This document shows positions 1 through 7,873 of a DNA stretch of 23,230 bases, one piece after another; position 1 is the stretch's first letter, and each line of letters begins with the position of its first letter. The DNA comes from JAVBPB01 sp031549965 (GTDB lineage Bacteria > Bacillota > Clostridia > Lachnospirales > Lachnospiraceae): the NCBI GenBank assembly GCA_031549965.1, contig JAVBPB010000113.1, positions 1 through 23,230 of the forward strand, given 5' to 3'. The translations under genes and the position numbers were made by a program. The notes beneath the pieces are model-generated. The model was given only the letters and a program-made list of their open reading frames with translations, did no database searches and was not told the origin of the DNA.

Positions 1-191
1 CCTCCTTCAGCATGTTTTTTACAAGCCTTTGCTATGCAAAGTCTTGACAAAACATAAACGCTTCGTCGGACGTTCTCTCGATGTTTTAAAAAACAAAAAC
101 ATCTGCCGAACCAATGGGTCTGCACAATTGGATATATATACGCTCATATTCATCTTAAAAATTCGCACAGCCTAAATCAAGGACTTTTTCA
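1..191. repeat. Repeat copy R1 (truncated at window start), type A core
   Basis: Partial copy of a palindromic repeat family also found at 21035-21258, 21452-21686 and 23099-23230. The right end GGACTTTTTCA (181-191) is the reverse complement of the shared terminus CTGAAAAAGTCC with one difference at the last base. Reading inward it has the TTAGGCTGTG end variant (P end). The core, from CCTCCTTCAGCATG at position 1 to CGGACG at 72, is the same as in the copy at 21035. Positions 73-117 hold 45 bp absent from that copy. The element ends about 37 bp beyond the aspS stop codon, where a terminator would be expected. No separate T-tailed terminator is visible there, so the hairpins in R1 may serve that role (inference). 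Confidence 0.85.
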
Positions 192-228
192 ACCCCTTCA
201 ATACACCACAGGGAAACCAAAATAAATC

Positions 229-2019
229 TTACCCCTCTAATTCCCTTAAGTCAATTCCAAGCTCCACAAGCTGTTTTTCCTCAACAACATTCGGAGCATC
301 AGTCATTAAGCATGAAGCATCTTTAACTTTTGGGAATGCTATTACGTCACGAATGCTATCCTCTTTAGCCATTAGCATAATCAAGCGGTCAAGTCCGTAT
401 GCAAGTCCACCATGTGGAGGTACACCATATTTAAAAGCGTTTAGTAAGAAACCAAATCTGTCGTAAGCTTCTTCTTTTGTAAATCCTAAAACTTCAAACA
501 TTTTTTCCTGTACATCACCTTGGAATATTCTTATGCTTCCGCCACCGATTTCTGTACCATTTAGAACGATGTCGTAGGCTTTTGCTCTTACTTTTTCTGG
601 GTGGGTGTTAAGTAATTCTAAGTCTTCATCCATTGGCATTGTAAATGGATGGTGTTTTGCAACATATCTGTCTTGTTCTTTTGAGTATTCTAAAAGAGGA
701 AATTCTGTAACCCATAGGAAATTAAATTCATCTTTATTTAGTAATGATAGATTTTTTGCTATTTCTAATCTTAAATTGCCAAGGACATCAAATACAACGT
801 CATCTTCATCTGCTGCAAATAGTAACAAGTCTCCTGCTTTTCCATCCATTGCACTTACTATTGCACTTAATTCATCCTCTGTCATAAACTTGGCAAAAGA
901 GGATTTATAACTTCCATCTGTCTGAATAGATAAGTATGCTAATCCTTTAGCACCGAAGCCTTTTGCAAAATCAACTAAGGCATCTATTTTCTTTCTTGGC
1001 ATTTCTGCTTGTCCATTTACGTTGATTCCTCTTACTGAACCACCATTTGTTAAAGCTGATTTAAATACTACAAATTCAGTGTTTTTTACTACCTCTGAAA
1101 TATTCTTTAATTCTAACCCAAATCTTAGGTCTGGTTTGTCTGAACCAAATCTTTCCATAGCTTCTTTGTATGGCATTCTTCTAAGTGGAAGAGTTATATC
1201 TATACCTATGGTTTCTTTAAACATTTTTTGGATTAAACGCTCATTTACTTCTATAATGTCATCAATGTCAATGAAAGAAAGTTCCATATCTATCTGAGTA
1301 AATTCAGGCTGCCTGTCTGCTCTTAGATCTTCATCCCTAAAGCATTTTGCTATCTGAAAATATCTATCGTACCCAGAACACATTAGTAATTGCTTAAATA
1401 ATTGAGGCGATTGAGGTAGGGCATAAAAATTACCTGGATGCACCCTGCTTGGCACTAAATAATCTCTTGCACCTTCAGGAGTACTTTTTGTAAGCATAGG
1501 GGTTTCTACTTCAATGAAGCCTTCTTCAGATAAAAAGCTTCTTGTAAGCGTTGCCACCTTACTTCTCATTATAAGATTTCTTTGAAGATCTGGTCTTCTT
1601 AGATCTAGATATCTGTATTTTAGTCGAAGCTCTTCTTTGGTATTACTGTCCTCCTCAATTGGAAAAGGAGGAGTTTCTGCTTCTGATAATATTCTAAGTT
1701 CTGTGGCTCTAATTTCAATATTACCAGTTAAAAGGTTTTCATTTACCGCACCTGATCTTTTTTCAACCTTTCCGACAACTGCTATTACAAATTCACTTCT
1801 TAATTTTTCAGCCTTAATAAATCCTTCTTTTCCAATATCATTTTCGTCAAAAATAATTTGTAGTAATCCTGAACGATCTCTTAAATCTATAAAAATTAAA
1901 CTTCCAAGATTTCTTCTTTTTTGAACCCATCCCATAGCAACTATAGTTTCACCAATATTGTTATTTGAAACTTCTGTACATCTGTGGGTTCTTTTTAATC
2001 CCTTCATTGACTCTGCCAT
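229..2019 (-). CDS. aspS: Aspartate--tRNA ligase (AspRS)
   Basis: Charges tRNA-Asp (or, in non-discriminating forms, also tRNA-Asn) with aspartate in the cytoplasm; class II synthetase. At 596 aa it has the full bacterial-type length. The N-terminal OB-fold anticodon-binding domain (about residues 10-110) is followed by the class II core: motif 2 region FRDEDLRADRQPEFTQID near residues 228-245, a GAD-type insertion in the middle third, and motif 3 GLAYGLDRLIMLM near the C-terminus. The ATG is preceded by a consensus AGGAGG at about 8 nt, which fixes the start. It lies 18 bp after the upstream HD-GYP-like gene and is the last gene of the rel operon. Repeat R1 begins just past its stop. Whether the enzyme is discriminating cannot be settled here. 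Confidence 0.97.
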   Translation of the reverse strand: MAESMKGLKRTHRCTEVSNNNIGETIVAMGWVQKRRNLGSLIFIDLRDRSGLLQIIFDENDIGKEGFIKAEKLRSEFVIAVVGKVEKRSGAVNENLLTGNIEIRATELRILSEAETPPFPIEEDSNTKEELRLKYRYLDLRRPDLQRNLIMRSKVATLTRSFLSEEGFIEVETPMLTKSTPEGARDYLVPSRVHPGNFYALPQSPQLFKQLLMCSGYDRYFQIAKCFRDEDLRADRQPEFTQIDMELSFIDIDDIIEVNERLIQKMFKETIGIDITLPLRRMPYKEAMERFGSDKPDLRFGLELKNISEVVKNTEFVVFKSALTNGGSVRGINVNGQAEMPRKKIDALVDFAKGFGAKGLAYLSIQTDGSYKSSFAKFMTEDELSAIVSAMDGKAGDLLLFAADEDDVVFDVLGNLRLEIAKNLSLLNKDEFNFLWVTEFPLLEYSKEQDRYVAKHHPFTMPMDEDLELLNTHPEKVRAKAYDIVLNGTEIGGGSIRIFQGDVQEKMFEVLGFTKEEAYDRFGFLLNAFKYGVPPHGGLAYGLDRLIMLMAKEDSIRDVIAFPKVKDASCLMTDAPNVVEEKQLVELGIDLRELEG

Positions 2020-2037
2020 TAATATTCCTCCTGTATT

Positions 2038-2637
2038 TTACTTAAATATTTCCATGATTTTTTTAGTACCTATTAATCGTTGAAAATATATAAAAATTTT
2101 CATATCAAAGTTTTTAACCTCATCTATCATTAATTCAACTGCTACATCCTTATCAAAGGATCTCCGATATTTTCTGTTAGAAATAAGTGCTATAAATACA
2201 TCACAAATCCTTATAATTCTTGCACCAACAGGTATAGATTCTCCTCTTAAATTATCCGGAAAACCAGAACCATCGAAATTTTCGTGATGGTGATATATTG
2301 CAGATAATATTTCTTCAGAGTAACCCATATTTTTAATTGCCATATAGCTAAATATTGGGTGCATCCTCATATATTTCATTTCCTCAATTAAAAGTGTGTC
2401 TTTTCGTATTCCATATAAATATCTGTTTAATTTTAATTTGCCTACATCGTGCAACAGCCCTGCAATAGCCATTTTATAGCAAAATTCCTCATCAAATCCA
2501 ATTTCTTTTGAAAGTAGATAAGCCAGATTGCTAACCAATATACCATGACCAATACCATCATCAAAGTCTTCCTTTAAAGTAGATTCAATTTCATTAAAAT
2601 CAAAAATATTAACTAATTCTTTTACGGCAGCTTCCAT
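2038..2637 (-). CDS. Small stand-alone HD-GYP-like domain protein
   Basis: 199 aa, essentially a single HD-type phosphohydrolase domain. Metal-ligand positions are visible: H31, HD at 63-64, H93, and HHH at 116-118 followed by DGSGFP (122-127) and IPVGARIIRICD (135-146). This is the HD-GYP arrangement, with GFP in place of GYP and FIAL in place of the usual DAL after the aspartate. HD-GYP proteins commonly hydrolyse c-di-GMP, but the variant signature means the substrate is not certain. There is no receiver, PAS or membrane segment, so any control must be by partner proteins or expression. AAGGAAGGG precedes the ATG. It sits between hemZ (36 bp upstream) and aspS (18 bp downstream) in the rel operon. 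Confidence 0.85.
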   Translation of the reverse strand: MEAAVKELVNIFDFNEIESTLKEDFDDGIGHGILVSNLAYLLSKEIGFDEEFCYKMAIAGLLHDVGKLKLNRYLYGIRKDTLLIEEMKYMRMHPIFSYMAIKNMGYSEEILSAIYHHHENFDGSGFPDNLRGESIPVGARIIRICDVFIALISNRKYRRSFDKDVAVELMIDEVKNFDMKIFIYFQRLIGTKKIMEIFK

Positions 2638-2673
2638 ATGTATACCCTTCCTTAATAAGACGCGATTATTAAG

Positions 2674-4140
2674 TTACATATTATCATCAATAAATTTCTT
2701 TTTTCTGTATATCATTTCATTAATTCTTTTAATATATTGAATAACATCTTTTACATTTTCAGTTCTCTCAATATTCCCCTTTTCGTGAAAAACATATTTT
2801 GACATTGCACCAGCTCCCAGTGCAAGTATTGTTTGCTTTTCTTCCATAATTAAAATATTATATATGCCCTCTTTATTAACCTTTGCATATCCTGTATTCT
2901 CAAGGTTGTCTGACATGTTTTTTTGTCTATACAAATAATATGGAAAATAATCAGAATTCCTAATTAATTTTTCAGATATATCCAACATTCTTTTTACATC
3001 AGTTTGAGTATCTAAAATGTATTTATCCTTATAAATATTTAATCTTGCCGCCCTTTTAATTGCTAATGTGTGTACTGTTATATTATCTGGTGACATTTTT
3101 AATATTTTAGATAAAGTATTTTCTACATCAATATAAGTTTCGTTATTAAGACCTAATATTATATCCATGTTAATATTATTATGCCCTATTTCTCTGGCAT
3201 TATAATACACATCTTCAATCTGCTTTACTGTATGTCTTCTACCAATCAAATCAAGAGTAGCCTGATTCATGGTTTGAGGATTAATAGAAATTCTTGTTAT
3301 ATTATTTTGTTTTAGCACCTTAAGCTTGTCATAGCTTATACTATCTGGTCTTCCAGCTTCAACAGTAAATTCTTTAAGATTGGATAAGTCCAGAGTTTCG
3401 TTTATTTTTTTTAGTAACTTATCTAGCTGTATAGCTGTTAGAGTAGTTGGTGTTCCTCCTCCAACATAAATTGTATGAAGCACTTTATCTTTTAAGGCTG
3501 TTTTTGCAAATTCAATTTCTTTAAATAAAGCATCTAAATAAGGCTCTACTAAATTATTATATTTTTCAATGGAATATGAGGTAAATGAGCAATATAAACA
3601 TCTACTTGGGCAAAAAGGGATTCCAATATAAATACTGTACCCCTTTTTATAATCAATATTCTTAAGTATGTTTAATTCTTTTTGTGCTATTTCTATGCTT
3701 AAATCTAGCTTTTCATCTGAAATATAATACTGTTCTTTCATATAATCTCTAATATGATTAACAGACTTTTCTTCTTCAAGCATATACATGGGTATCTTAA
3801 CAGGTCTGATACCAGTTAATGTTCCCCAAACTAATTTTTTTTTGGTATATTCTCCTAGTGTATCATATATTATTCTTTTTAAAATATTTTTGTATTCACC
3901 TTTATTTTCATAAAAAGCAATAGAATGTTTAGAAATTAAGCAATTATTCTCTTGATAAAATGATGCCTTTATTTTATTTGAACTAACACATATTTCTAAA
4001 TAACTGCTATTATCAGATGAAAAATCTATTTTCTCATTGGGATAATATGCCATTACTAAAGATCTGATATCATATTCAAAATCACTTAATGGAATTTCTT
4101 TTTTTTCATTATCTTCATTTAAAAATCTTATTCCTATCAT
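2674..4140 (-). CDS. hemZ: HemZ-type radical SAM protein (oxygen-independent coproporphyrinogen III dehydrogenase family)
   Basis: Radical SAM enzyme of the HemN/HemZ group. Members oxidatively decarboxylate coproporphyrinogen III or, in HemW-like relatives, handle heme; the exact substrate in anaerobic clostridia is often unproven. The cluster motif FCPSRCLYC gives Cys 177, 181 and 184 counted from the ATG, and the SAM-binding GGGTPT motif follows about 50 residues later. The N-terminal ~165 residues form the extra domain typical of HemZ. I place the start at the ATG at 4138-4140. An in-frame TTG at 4150-4152 would overlap the preceding stop and add four residues. With the ATG the gap to the MBL-fold gene is only 2 bp, so translation is probably coupled. 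Downstream is the HD-GYP-like gene. Confidence 0.9.
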   Translation of the reverse strand: MIGIRFLNEDNEKKEIPLSDFEYDIRSLVMAYYPNEKIDFSSDNSSYLEICVSSNKIKASFYQENNCLISKHSIAFYENKGEYKNILKRIIYDTLGEYTKKKLVWGTLTGIRPVKIPMYMLEEEKSVNHIRDYMKEQYYISDEKLDLSIEIAQKELNILKNIDYKKGYSIYIGIPFCPSRCLYCSFTSYSIEKYNNLVEPYLDALFKEIEFAKTALKDKVLHTIYVGGGTPTTLTAIQLDKLLKKINETLDLSNLKEFTVEAGRPDSISYDKLKVLKQNNITRISINPQTMNQATLDLIGRRHTVKQIEDVYYNAREIGHNNINMDIILGLNNETYIDVENTLSKILKMSPDNITVHTLAIKRAARLNIYKDKYILDTQTDVKRMLDISEKLIRNSDYFPYYLYRQKNMSDNLENTGYAKVNKEGIYNILIMEEKQTILALGAGAMSKYVFHEKGNIERTENVKDVIQYIKRINEMIYRKKKFIDDNM

Positions 4141-4142
4141 GA

Positions 4143-4796
4143 TTAATCCCAATAACTTTCTCGGCTAAAAAATGGATTATATTTTTTTTCATGACCAATT
4201 GTTGTAAATTCACCGTGACCTGGAAGCACTTCTATATCATCATTTAATATACTTATTTTATTCTGTAATGATTCTATTATTGATGAACTGCAACCTGTTG
4301 GCAAATCACATCTACCAACTGATTCTTTAAATAGAGTATCACCTGTAATTATTATTTTGTCATTAATAAAATAATAACACATACTTCCCTTGGTGTGTCC
4401 GGGGGTATGAATTGCTTTAATATTAAGCCCTGCAAGTTCAAATTCCTGATTATCCTTTAATAATATATCAGGAGTAAGTTTTATTGATGTCCTAAGAAAA
4501 CTGTAGGAACAGTTAAGTTCTTCGTTTTCTAGTAAATCCCTTTCTGCTTCTGAAGAATATATTTTAATGTTATATTTTTGTTTTAGTGAAAATGCTGCCA
4601 TAATATGATCAAAATGTCCGTGTGTTAATAAAATACCTACAGGAATCAAATTATCTTTTAGCAATAAACTAATTATATCTTCACTGTTGTCAGCAGGATC
4701 TATAATTATTGTCTCGTTAGTTTCTTTATTAGTAATAAAATAACAATTAGTTTGAACCAATCCAAATACATTGCATCTAGTGATTATTTCCGCCAT
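4143..4796 (-). CDS. MBL-fold metallo-hydrolase (glyoxalase II-like, YqgX type)
   Basis: 217 aa metallo-beta-lactamase fold protein. The metal-binding signature THGHFDHI gives the HxHxDH ligands at residues 59-64. Further ligand motifs follow in order: HTPGHTKGS, ITGDTLF and LPGHGEF. Small cytosolic proteins of this type are annotated as hydroxyacylglutathione hydrolase-like; in organisms without glutathione the thioester substrate is unknown. GAGGAG lies about 6 nt before the ATG. It follows rel by 23 bp and abuts hemZ. The order rel, MBL-fold gene, hemZ is, as I recall, common in clostridial genomes, but no functional link is shown here. Confidence 0.92.
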   Translation of the reverse strand: MAEIITRCNVFGLVQTNCYFITNKETNETIIIDPADNSEDIISLLLKDNLIPVGILLTHGHFDHIMAAFSLKQKYNIKIYSSEAERDLLENEELNCSYSFLRTSIKLTPDILLKDNQEFELAGLNIKAIHTPGHTKGSMCYYFINDKIIITGDTLFKESVGRCDLPTGCSSSIIESLQNKISILNDDIEVLPGHGEFTTIGHEKKYNPFFSRESYWD

Positions 4797-4819
4797 TTTA
4801 ACTCCTCGCTTTTTTTTAA

Positions 4820-7114
4820 TTATCCCGTGGTTCTTTCTATATCAATGACGCTTTCTACATTCCTTAATTTATCTACTACCCTGTTTAATTCTTCAACACC
4901 ATGTATCTCAAATCCAACACAAATTGTTGTAGTTCCTTGTTTACTGGTTCTGGCATTCATAGATATTACATCAATTTTCTTCTCTGTAAATATCTTTGAT
5001 ACATCAACTAAAATTCCTGTTCTATTATGGCAATATATTTTAATCTCAGCAATATATAGTTCATTACTAACTAAGTTATCTACTACATTCCATTTTGCGT
5101 CAATTATACGAACTTTTTCCTCTTCATTTAAATTGGTTATGTTTATGCAATCAGCCCGATGAATTGAAACTCCTCTTCCTCTTGTTACATATCCAATTAT
5201 ATTATCTCCCGGAACAGGGCCACAACACTTAGAAAAACGTACATCTAAGTCATGTAACCCATTAACTATTATGCCGTTTTTATGCTTAACTGTATTTTTA
5301 ATTTCTTTATCTGAAATATTTTCTAATATTTCTTCATCAGTAATATCTTTTTTCTTTACTTTATCATGTTCTTCAATTAATTTATTTACTATCTGACCTT
5401 CCTTAAGTCCCCCATGTCCAATTGCAGCATAAACTGAATCCCAATCCTTAAAACCATATTTTCTCATAATCCTATTCATATATCCTGGTTTTAATAAATT
5501 GCCTAATGTTAAACCTTTAGATTTACAGTATTTTTCTGCCATTTCTTTGCCTTTATCAACATTATCAACCTTTAGTTCGGTCTTAAACCACTGGTTAATT
5601 TTGTTTTTAGCCTGTGTACTTTTTACAATACTAAGCCAATCAAGACTAGGGCCTTTTGAGTTTTGGGAGGTCATTATTTCGACTCTGTCACCATTCTTAA
5701 TTACATAATCATTTGTAACAATTCTTCCATTGACTTTTGCACCAACCATTTTATCTCCTACGGCACTATGAATACTATAAGCAAAATCAATTGGGGTTGA
5801 GCCGTTTATTAGATTTTTTACATCTCCTGTAGGAGTAAAACAATATACATTTTCAGAGAATAAATCCAAATCACTTTTTAGTAATTCCATAAATTCTTTA
5901 TTATCTGACATTTCTTTCTGCCATTCCAAAATTTGCCTTAACCAGCTTAATTTTGCTTCTTCTCTGTCTTGTAAGCTTGCTGATCTGGAAGCATTTTCTT
6001 TATATTTCCAATGTGCTGCAATTCCATATTCTGAAGTTCTGTGCATATCATATGTTCTAATCTGAATTTCAAATGGAGTGCCTGTGGGACCTATAAGGGT
6101 TGTATGAAGAGACTGATACATATTAGGCTTTGGCATGGCTATATAGTCTTTAAATCTGCCTGGAATAGGCTTATACATCTCATGAATTACCCCAAGAGCA
6201 GCATAGCAGTCCTTTACTGTATCAACTATGATTCTAATTGCAAATAAATCATAAATTTGATCTATTGTTTTCCCCTGATTAACCATTTTTTTGTATATAC
6301 TAAAAAAATGTTTAATTCTTCCATCTATTTGTGCCTTTATACCTGCATCTGATACATGTTTACCAACATCTTCCACTATTTCTTTTACAAATTGTTCACG
6401 TTCGCTTTTTTTAGATGCAATTTTCTCAGTCAAGTCTTCATAAACATCAGGCTGCAAGTATTTTAAAGCCAAATCATCTAATTCCACTTTTATCTTAGAT
6501 ATACCAAGTCTGTGTGCAATAGGAGCATATATATCCATAGTTTCTCTTGATATTTCTTTTTGCTTTTCATCACGCATGTACTTAAGTGTACGCATATTAT
6601 GAAGTCTGTCTGCTAATTTTATCAGTATTACCCTAATATCCTTTGCCATTGCAAGAAACATCTTTCTAAGATTTTCTGCTTGTACTTCTACTTTATCTTG
6701 CTTATATGCTATTTGGCTTAATTTGGTAACACCGTCAACTAATAGTGCAACTTCCTCACTAAATTCCTTTGTAATTTCTTCAGTGGTCATAACCGTATCT
6801 TCAACGACATCATGTAATATTCCTGCTGTAATGGTTTCCTTATCAAGTTCTAGTCCTGCAAGTATTATTCCAACGCATAGGGGGTGAATAATATATGGCT
6901 CCCCTGACTTTCTAAGCTGACCCTTATGAGCATCATATGCTATATTATATGCCTTCTCAATCATGGTAATATCATCTGAGGGATGATAGTTCTTTACTGT
7001 TTGAATAAGTTTATCATATAAAATCTCTGGACTTGTAAAGTCTTCTGGTGTATTTAATTTTAATCCGTCTTCTACCTTTGATTTTTTAAAATTCTCGTCT
7101 TTAATAACAGCCAT
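4820..7114 (-). CDS. relA: Bifunctional (p)ppGpp synthetase/hydrolase (RelA/SpoT homologue)
   Basis: Makes and degrades the stringent-response alarmone (p)ppGpp. 764 aa, the full length of a long RSH protein. The N-terminal HD hydrolase domain is intact (HD at 101-102, ED at 105-106 in ILHDVVEDT). The synthetase domain carries RFKDYIAMPKPNMYQS (320-335); the RxKD form is characteristic of bifunctional enzymes rather than the ExDD form of synthetase-only RelA. A TGS domain follows from about 422 (VYCFTPTGDV), then the helical and conserved-cysteine region (RFSKCCGPVPGD) and a C-terminal ACT domain from about 690. It is first in its operon, behind a strong promoter at 7161-7189. The ribosome binding site is weak (AGTGGTG). 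Confidence 0.97.
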   Translation of the reverse strand: MAVIKDENFKKSKVEDGLKLNTPEDFTSPEILYDKLIQTVKNYHPSDDITMIEKAYNIAYDAHKGQLRKSGEPYIIHPLCVGIILAGLELDKETITAGILHDVVEDTVMTTEEITKEFSEEVALLVDGVTKLSQIAYKQDKVEVQAENLRKMFLAMAKDIRVILIKLADRLHNMRTLKYMRDEKQKEISRETMDIYAPIAHRLGISKIKVELDDLALKYLQPDVYEDLTEKIASKKSEREQFVKEIVEDVGKHVSDAGIKAQIDGRIKHFFSIYKKMVNQGKTIDQIYDLFAIRIIVDTVKDCYAALGVIHEMYKPIPGRFKDYIAMPKPNMYQSLHTTLIGPTGTPFEIQIRTYDMHRTSEYGIAAHWKYKENASRSASLQDREEAKLSWLRQILEWQKEMSDNKEFMELLKSDLDLFSENVYCFTPTGDVKNLINGSTPIDFAYSIHSAVGDKMVGAKVNGRIVTNDYVIKNGDRVEIMTSQNSKGPSLDWLSIVKSTQAKNKINQWFKTELKVDNVDKGKEMAEKYCKSKGLTLGNLLKPGYMNRIMRKYGFKDWDSVYAAIGHGGLKEGQIVNKLIEEHDKVKKKDITDEEILENISDKEIKNTVKHKNGIIVNGLHDLDVRFSKCCGPVPGDNIIGYVTRGRGVSIHRADCINITNLNEEEKVRIIDAKWNVVDNLVSNELYIAEIKIYCHNRTGILVDVSKIFTEKKIDVISMNARTSKQGTTTICVGFEIHGVEELNRVVDKLRNVESVIDIERTTG

Positions 7115-7160
7115 GTTTTCACCACTTTTCTTTTTATTAATTTATTGTTAAATTACTACT

Positions 7161-7189
7161 ATTATAATAACATAAAGTTAAAAATGCAA
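7161..7189 (-). promoter_or_regulatory. Sigma-A type promoter of the rel operon
   Basis: On the minus strand TTGCAT (7184-7189) is separated by 17 bp from a perfect TATAAT (7161-7166), about 47 bp upstream of the rel ATG. It lies between the apt terminator and rel, so rel and the following four genes form their own transcription unit. Confidence 0.8.
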
Positions 7190-7244
7190 ATATTTCTTGT
7201 AATTATTACATATTTTTTGTTAATTGTCATTATTTTATTTTGCC

Positions 7245-7274
7245 AAAAAAAGTGAGCATTTAACTCACTTTTTT
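7245..7274 (-). terminator. Rho-independent terminator after apt
   Basis: AAAAAAAGTGAG and CTCACTTTTTT form a hairpin with a seven-base loop, and on the minus strand the stem is followed by a run of T. It ends the scfA-scfB-recJ-apt unit 15 bp after the apt stop codon. The symmetrical A/T flanks would also allow weak function on the other strand. Confidence 0.85.
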
Positions 7275-7289
7275 ATCATAATTTCCTTA

Positions 7290-7814
7290 TTACTTTCCTT
7301 CGTAATTTATTATAGATTGAACATGGTATTTTGATAGTTTATCTTTGCCTTTTAAACCTTCTAGCTCAATTAAAAATACTATAGACACTATTTCTCCACC
7401 TAATTGTTCTACTAGTTTTGTTATTGCTTCAATAGTTCCTCCTGTGGCTATTAAATCATCTATTATTACTACCTTTTGTCCGGGTTTTATAGCATCCTTA
7501 TGAATTTCTATAGTTGCTTTTCCATATTCTAATTCATATTCCATTTCCACTGTTTCACAAGGTAATTTACCTTTTTTTCTAACAGGAACAAATGCTTTTC
7601 TCAAATTATATGCTATTGGAACCCCAAATATGAAACCTCTTGATTCAGGACCAATTACTACATCAAAATCAAGATCCTTTATTTTTTCCTCAATACTGTC
7701 TATTGCTAGTCTAAGACCTTCCTTATCCTGCAAAATTGATGTTATATCTCTAAATATTATACCTTCCTCTGGAAAATCCGGAATACTTCTAACATACTCT
7801 TCAAGTTTCTTCAT
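7290..7814 (-). CDS. apt: Adenine phosphoribosyltransferase
   Basis: Purine salvage enzyme converting adenine and PRPP to AMP. With the start chosen here it is 174 aa, the usual family length. The PRPP-binding loop VVIIDDLIATGGTIEA is at residues 115-130, and IPDFPEEGIIFRDIT near the N-terminus is typical of Apt. An upstream in-frame ATG (7880) would add 22 residues not found in Apt proteins and overlap recJ; the ATG at 7812-7814 has a strong AAGGAGAAGG site, so I prefer it. It follows recJ by 59 bp and is the last gene before a clear terminator. The recJ-apt-rel neighbourhood is a familiar Firmicute arrangement. Confidence 0.96.
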   Translation of the reverse strand: MKKLEEYVRSIPDFPEEGIIFRDITSILQDKEGLRLAIDSIEEKIKDLDFDVVIGPESRGFIFGVPIAYNLRKAFVPVRKKGKLPCETVEMEYELEYGKATIEIHKDAIKPGQKVVIIDDLIATGGTIEAITKLVEQLGGEIVSIVFLIELEGLKGKDKLSKYHVQSIINYEGK

Positions 7815-7873
7815 TTGAACCTTCTCCTTTTTACAAATTATCACAAACATTATACCATTTATTACAATTTTTA

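Noticed and set aside
605..1924. Several plus-strand ORFs of 90-100 codons inside aspS
   Set aside because: They are antisense shadows of a well-conserved synthetase gene, without ribosome binding sites or recognisable domains.
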